Shown here in pieces: positions 14,568-15,183 of a stretch of DNA of 15,183 nucleotides. This DNA comes from Armatimonadota bacterium (GTDB lineage: Bacteria > Vulcanimicrobiota > JACPDS01). Position 1 is the first letter of the stretch. The number at the start of each line of letters is the position of its first letter. A program made the translations under genes and the position numbers. Under the pieces are notes generated by a model. That model saw only the letters and a program-made list of their open reading frames with translations. It made no database searches and had not been told where the DNA came from. The stretch lies in contig JACPDS010000015.1 of the NCBI GenBank assembly GCA_016183885.1, positions 1 to 15,183 of the forward strand, written 5' to 3'.

Positions 14568-15183
14568 ATAAGATTTATGCCGATTTAATTTTAGAAGCTC
14601 TGCCGCGCTTATTTTCTTTAATTGACAGGGAAGAAACTTCTTTCACTTACGGCTCTTTTGATCGTAATTTCTGGCATTATAAATTTATCACCGATTATCC
14701 CTGCGCTCGCTATCAGGAAGCCTGTTTATTTTTAGCTTTAATTTATAAATATAATTTTAAAGAAAATATTTATTATAAAAGCAAAAAAATTCTTTCTTTA
14801 TTAGAAGGAGCGCTTTTATTTTGGTGTAAAATTCAAAATAAAGACGGTTCTTTTAATGAAGCTTATCCGGAGGAGCATAGCTTTGTTGCTACGGCTTTTA
14901 CTCTTTATGCGGTCAGCGAAACTTATTTAGAATTAAAAGAAGAAATTTCTTCTTTAGTTAAAGATAAACTTATGAAAGCTTTTAAGGCATCCGGAGAGTG
15001 GCTCTCAAAAACAGAAGATCTCCTGACAGCTAATCATAGCGCCGGAGCAGTAGCCGCTTTTTATAATCTTTATTTAATTACTGAAAATACTTTTTTTAAA
15101 ACCGCTTGTTTAAATCATTTAAGAATTTTGATGTTAATGCAGGATAAAGAAGGCTGGTTTTTAGAATATAAAGGCGCGGACCC
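14564..15183 (+). CDS. alpha/alpha-toroid-like protein, 3'-truncated
   Basis: An open frame of 206 codons running off the window, starting at TTG 14564, which overlaps the glycosyltransferase stop; SD AGAGGA (14554-14559) is four bases upstream. Seen: YGSFDRNFWHYK (29-40), YPCARYQEA (45-53), then two similar helical units ending IQNKDGSFNEAYPEEHS (90-106) and MQDKEGWFLEYKGAD (192-206). The Q..DGSF-type turns between hydrophobic helices resemble alpha/alpha toroids (polysaccharide lyases, heparinases, terpene-cyclase-like proteins). No signal peptide is seen. Next to a glycosyltransferase it is likely part of a polysaccharide or surface-glycan cluster. I recall similar hypothetical proteins in such clusters but cannot name a reaction. 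Confidence 0.75.
   Translation, partial: MNKIYADLILEALPRLFSLIDREETSFTYGSFDRNFWHYKFITDYPCARYQEACLFLALIYKYNFKENIYYKSKKILSLLEGALLFWCKIQNKDGSFNEAYPEEHSFVATAFTLYAVSETYLELKEEISSLVKDKLMKAFKASGEWLSKTEDLLTANHSAGAVAAFYNLYLITENTFFKTACLNHLRILMLMQDKEGWFLEYKGAD

Noticed and set aside
1..15183. CRISPR array, tRNA or rRNA genes, complete insertion sequence
   Set aside because: No regularly spaced repeats, cloverleaf sequences, rRNA blocks or transposase reading frames were seen on either strand.

Overview
The window is about 15.2 kb of AT-rich, densely packed bacterial DNA with every recognisable gene on the + strand. Strong A/T bias at third codon positions, TAA and TGA stops, short intergenic gaps and several ATG starts without a Shine-Dalgarno (SD) sequence suggest one low-GC genome. 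The gene set (ylxW-type/sbp/ftsA/ftsZ order, tandem PilT ATPases, a three-gene AMMECR1/LigB/radical-SAM set, a bacterial EndoQ) and the short inverted repeats between genes remind me of uncultured candidate-phylum bacteria of the Omnitrophota type or neighbours. That placement is inference; no marker here fixes it.

Layout. (1) 1-582: 3' part of truB, tRNA pseudouridine-55 synthase. (2) 583-854: non-coding, with a 14-bp palindrome and a decayed inverted/direct repeat. (3) 855-3192: a tight cluster of a LigB-type dioxygenase-fold protein, an AMMECR1 protein and the matching radical SAM enzyme, with no classical Memo protein. (4) 3193-5586: a possible leader peptide/stem-loop, then two tandem PilT-family retraction ATPases, the first with a non-standard Walker A loop. 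(5) 5587-5827: AT-rich, with a good sigma70-like promoter and a leader hairpin. (6) 5828-9275: a reduced division cluster of a DUF881 (YlxW/YlxX-like) protein, Sbp (DUF1290), FtsA and FtsZ. (7) 9276-9494: a perfect 24-bp inverted repeat and a degenerate heptamer repeat. (8) 9495-13307: NrdR, an EndoQ-type PHP nuclease, phosphopentomutase DeoB and a trimeric-type purine nucleoside phosphorylase. (9) 13304-14567: a GT4-type glycosyltransferase split by a +1 frameshift at a run of seven A. (10) 14564-end: a gene with a TTG start, open at the window edge, encoding an alpha/alpha-toroid-like protein.

How the genes work together. FtsA anchors FtsZ to the membrane, and DUF881 and Sbp are their usual partners in Gram-positive-like clusters. 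NrdR controls ribonucleotide reductase, EndoQ cuts DNA at deaminated bases, and the phosphorylase plus DeoB recycle (deoxy)nucleosides, so region 8 reads as a nucleotide-supply and base-deamination neighbourhood. The last two genes look like the edge of a polysaccharide or cell-surface cluster.

Most notable: Asp in place of the specificity Asn in the phosphorylase, sliding-clamp-like peptides at the C-termini of EndoQ and (more weakly) NrdR, the Memo-less three-gene set, the inverted repeat downstream of ftsZ, and the split glycosyltransferase. I found no clearly new multi-gene system.
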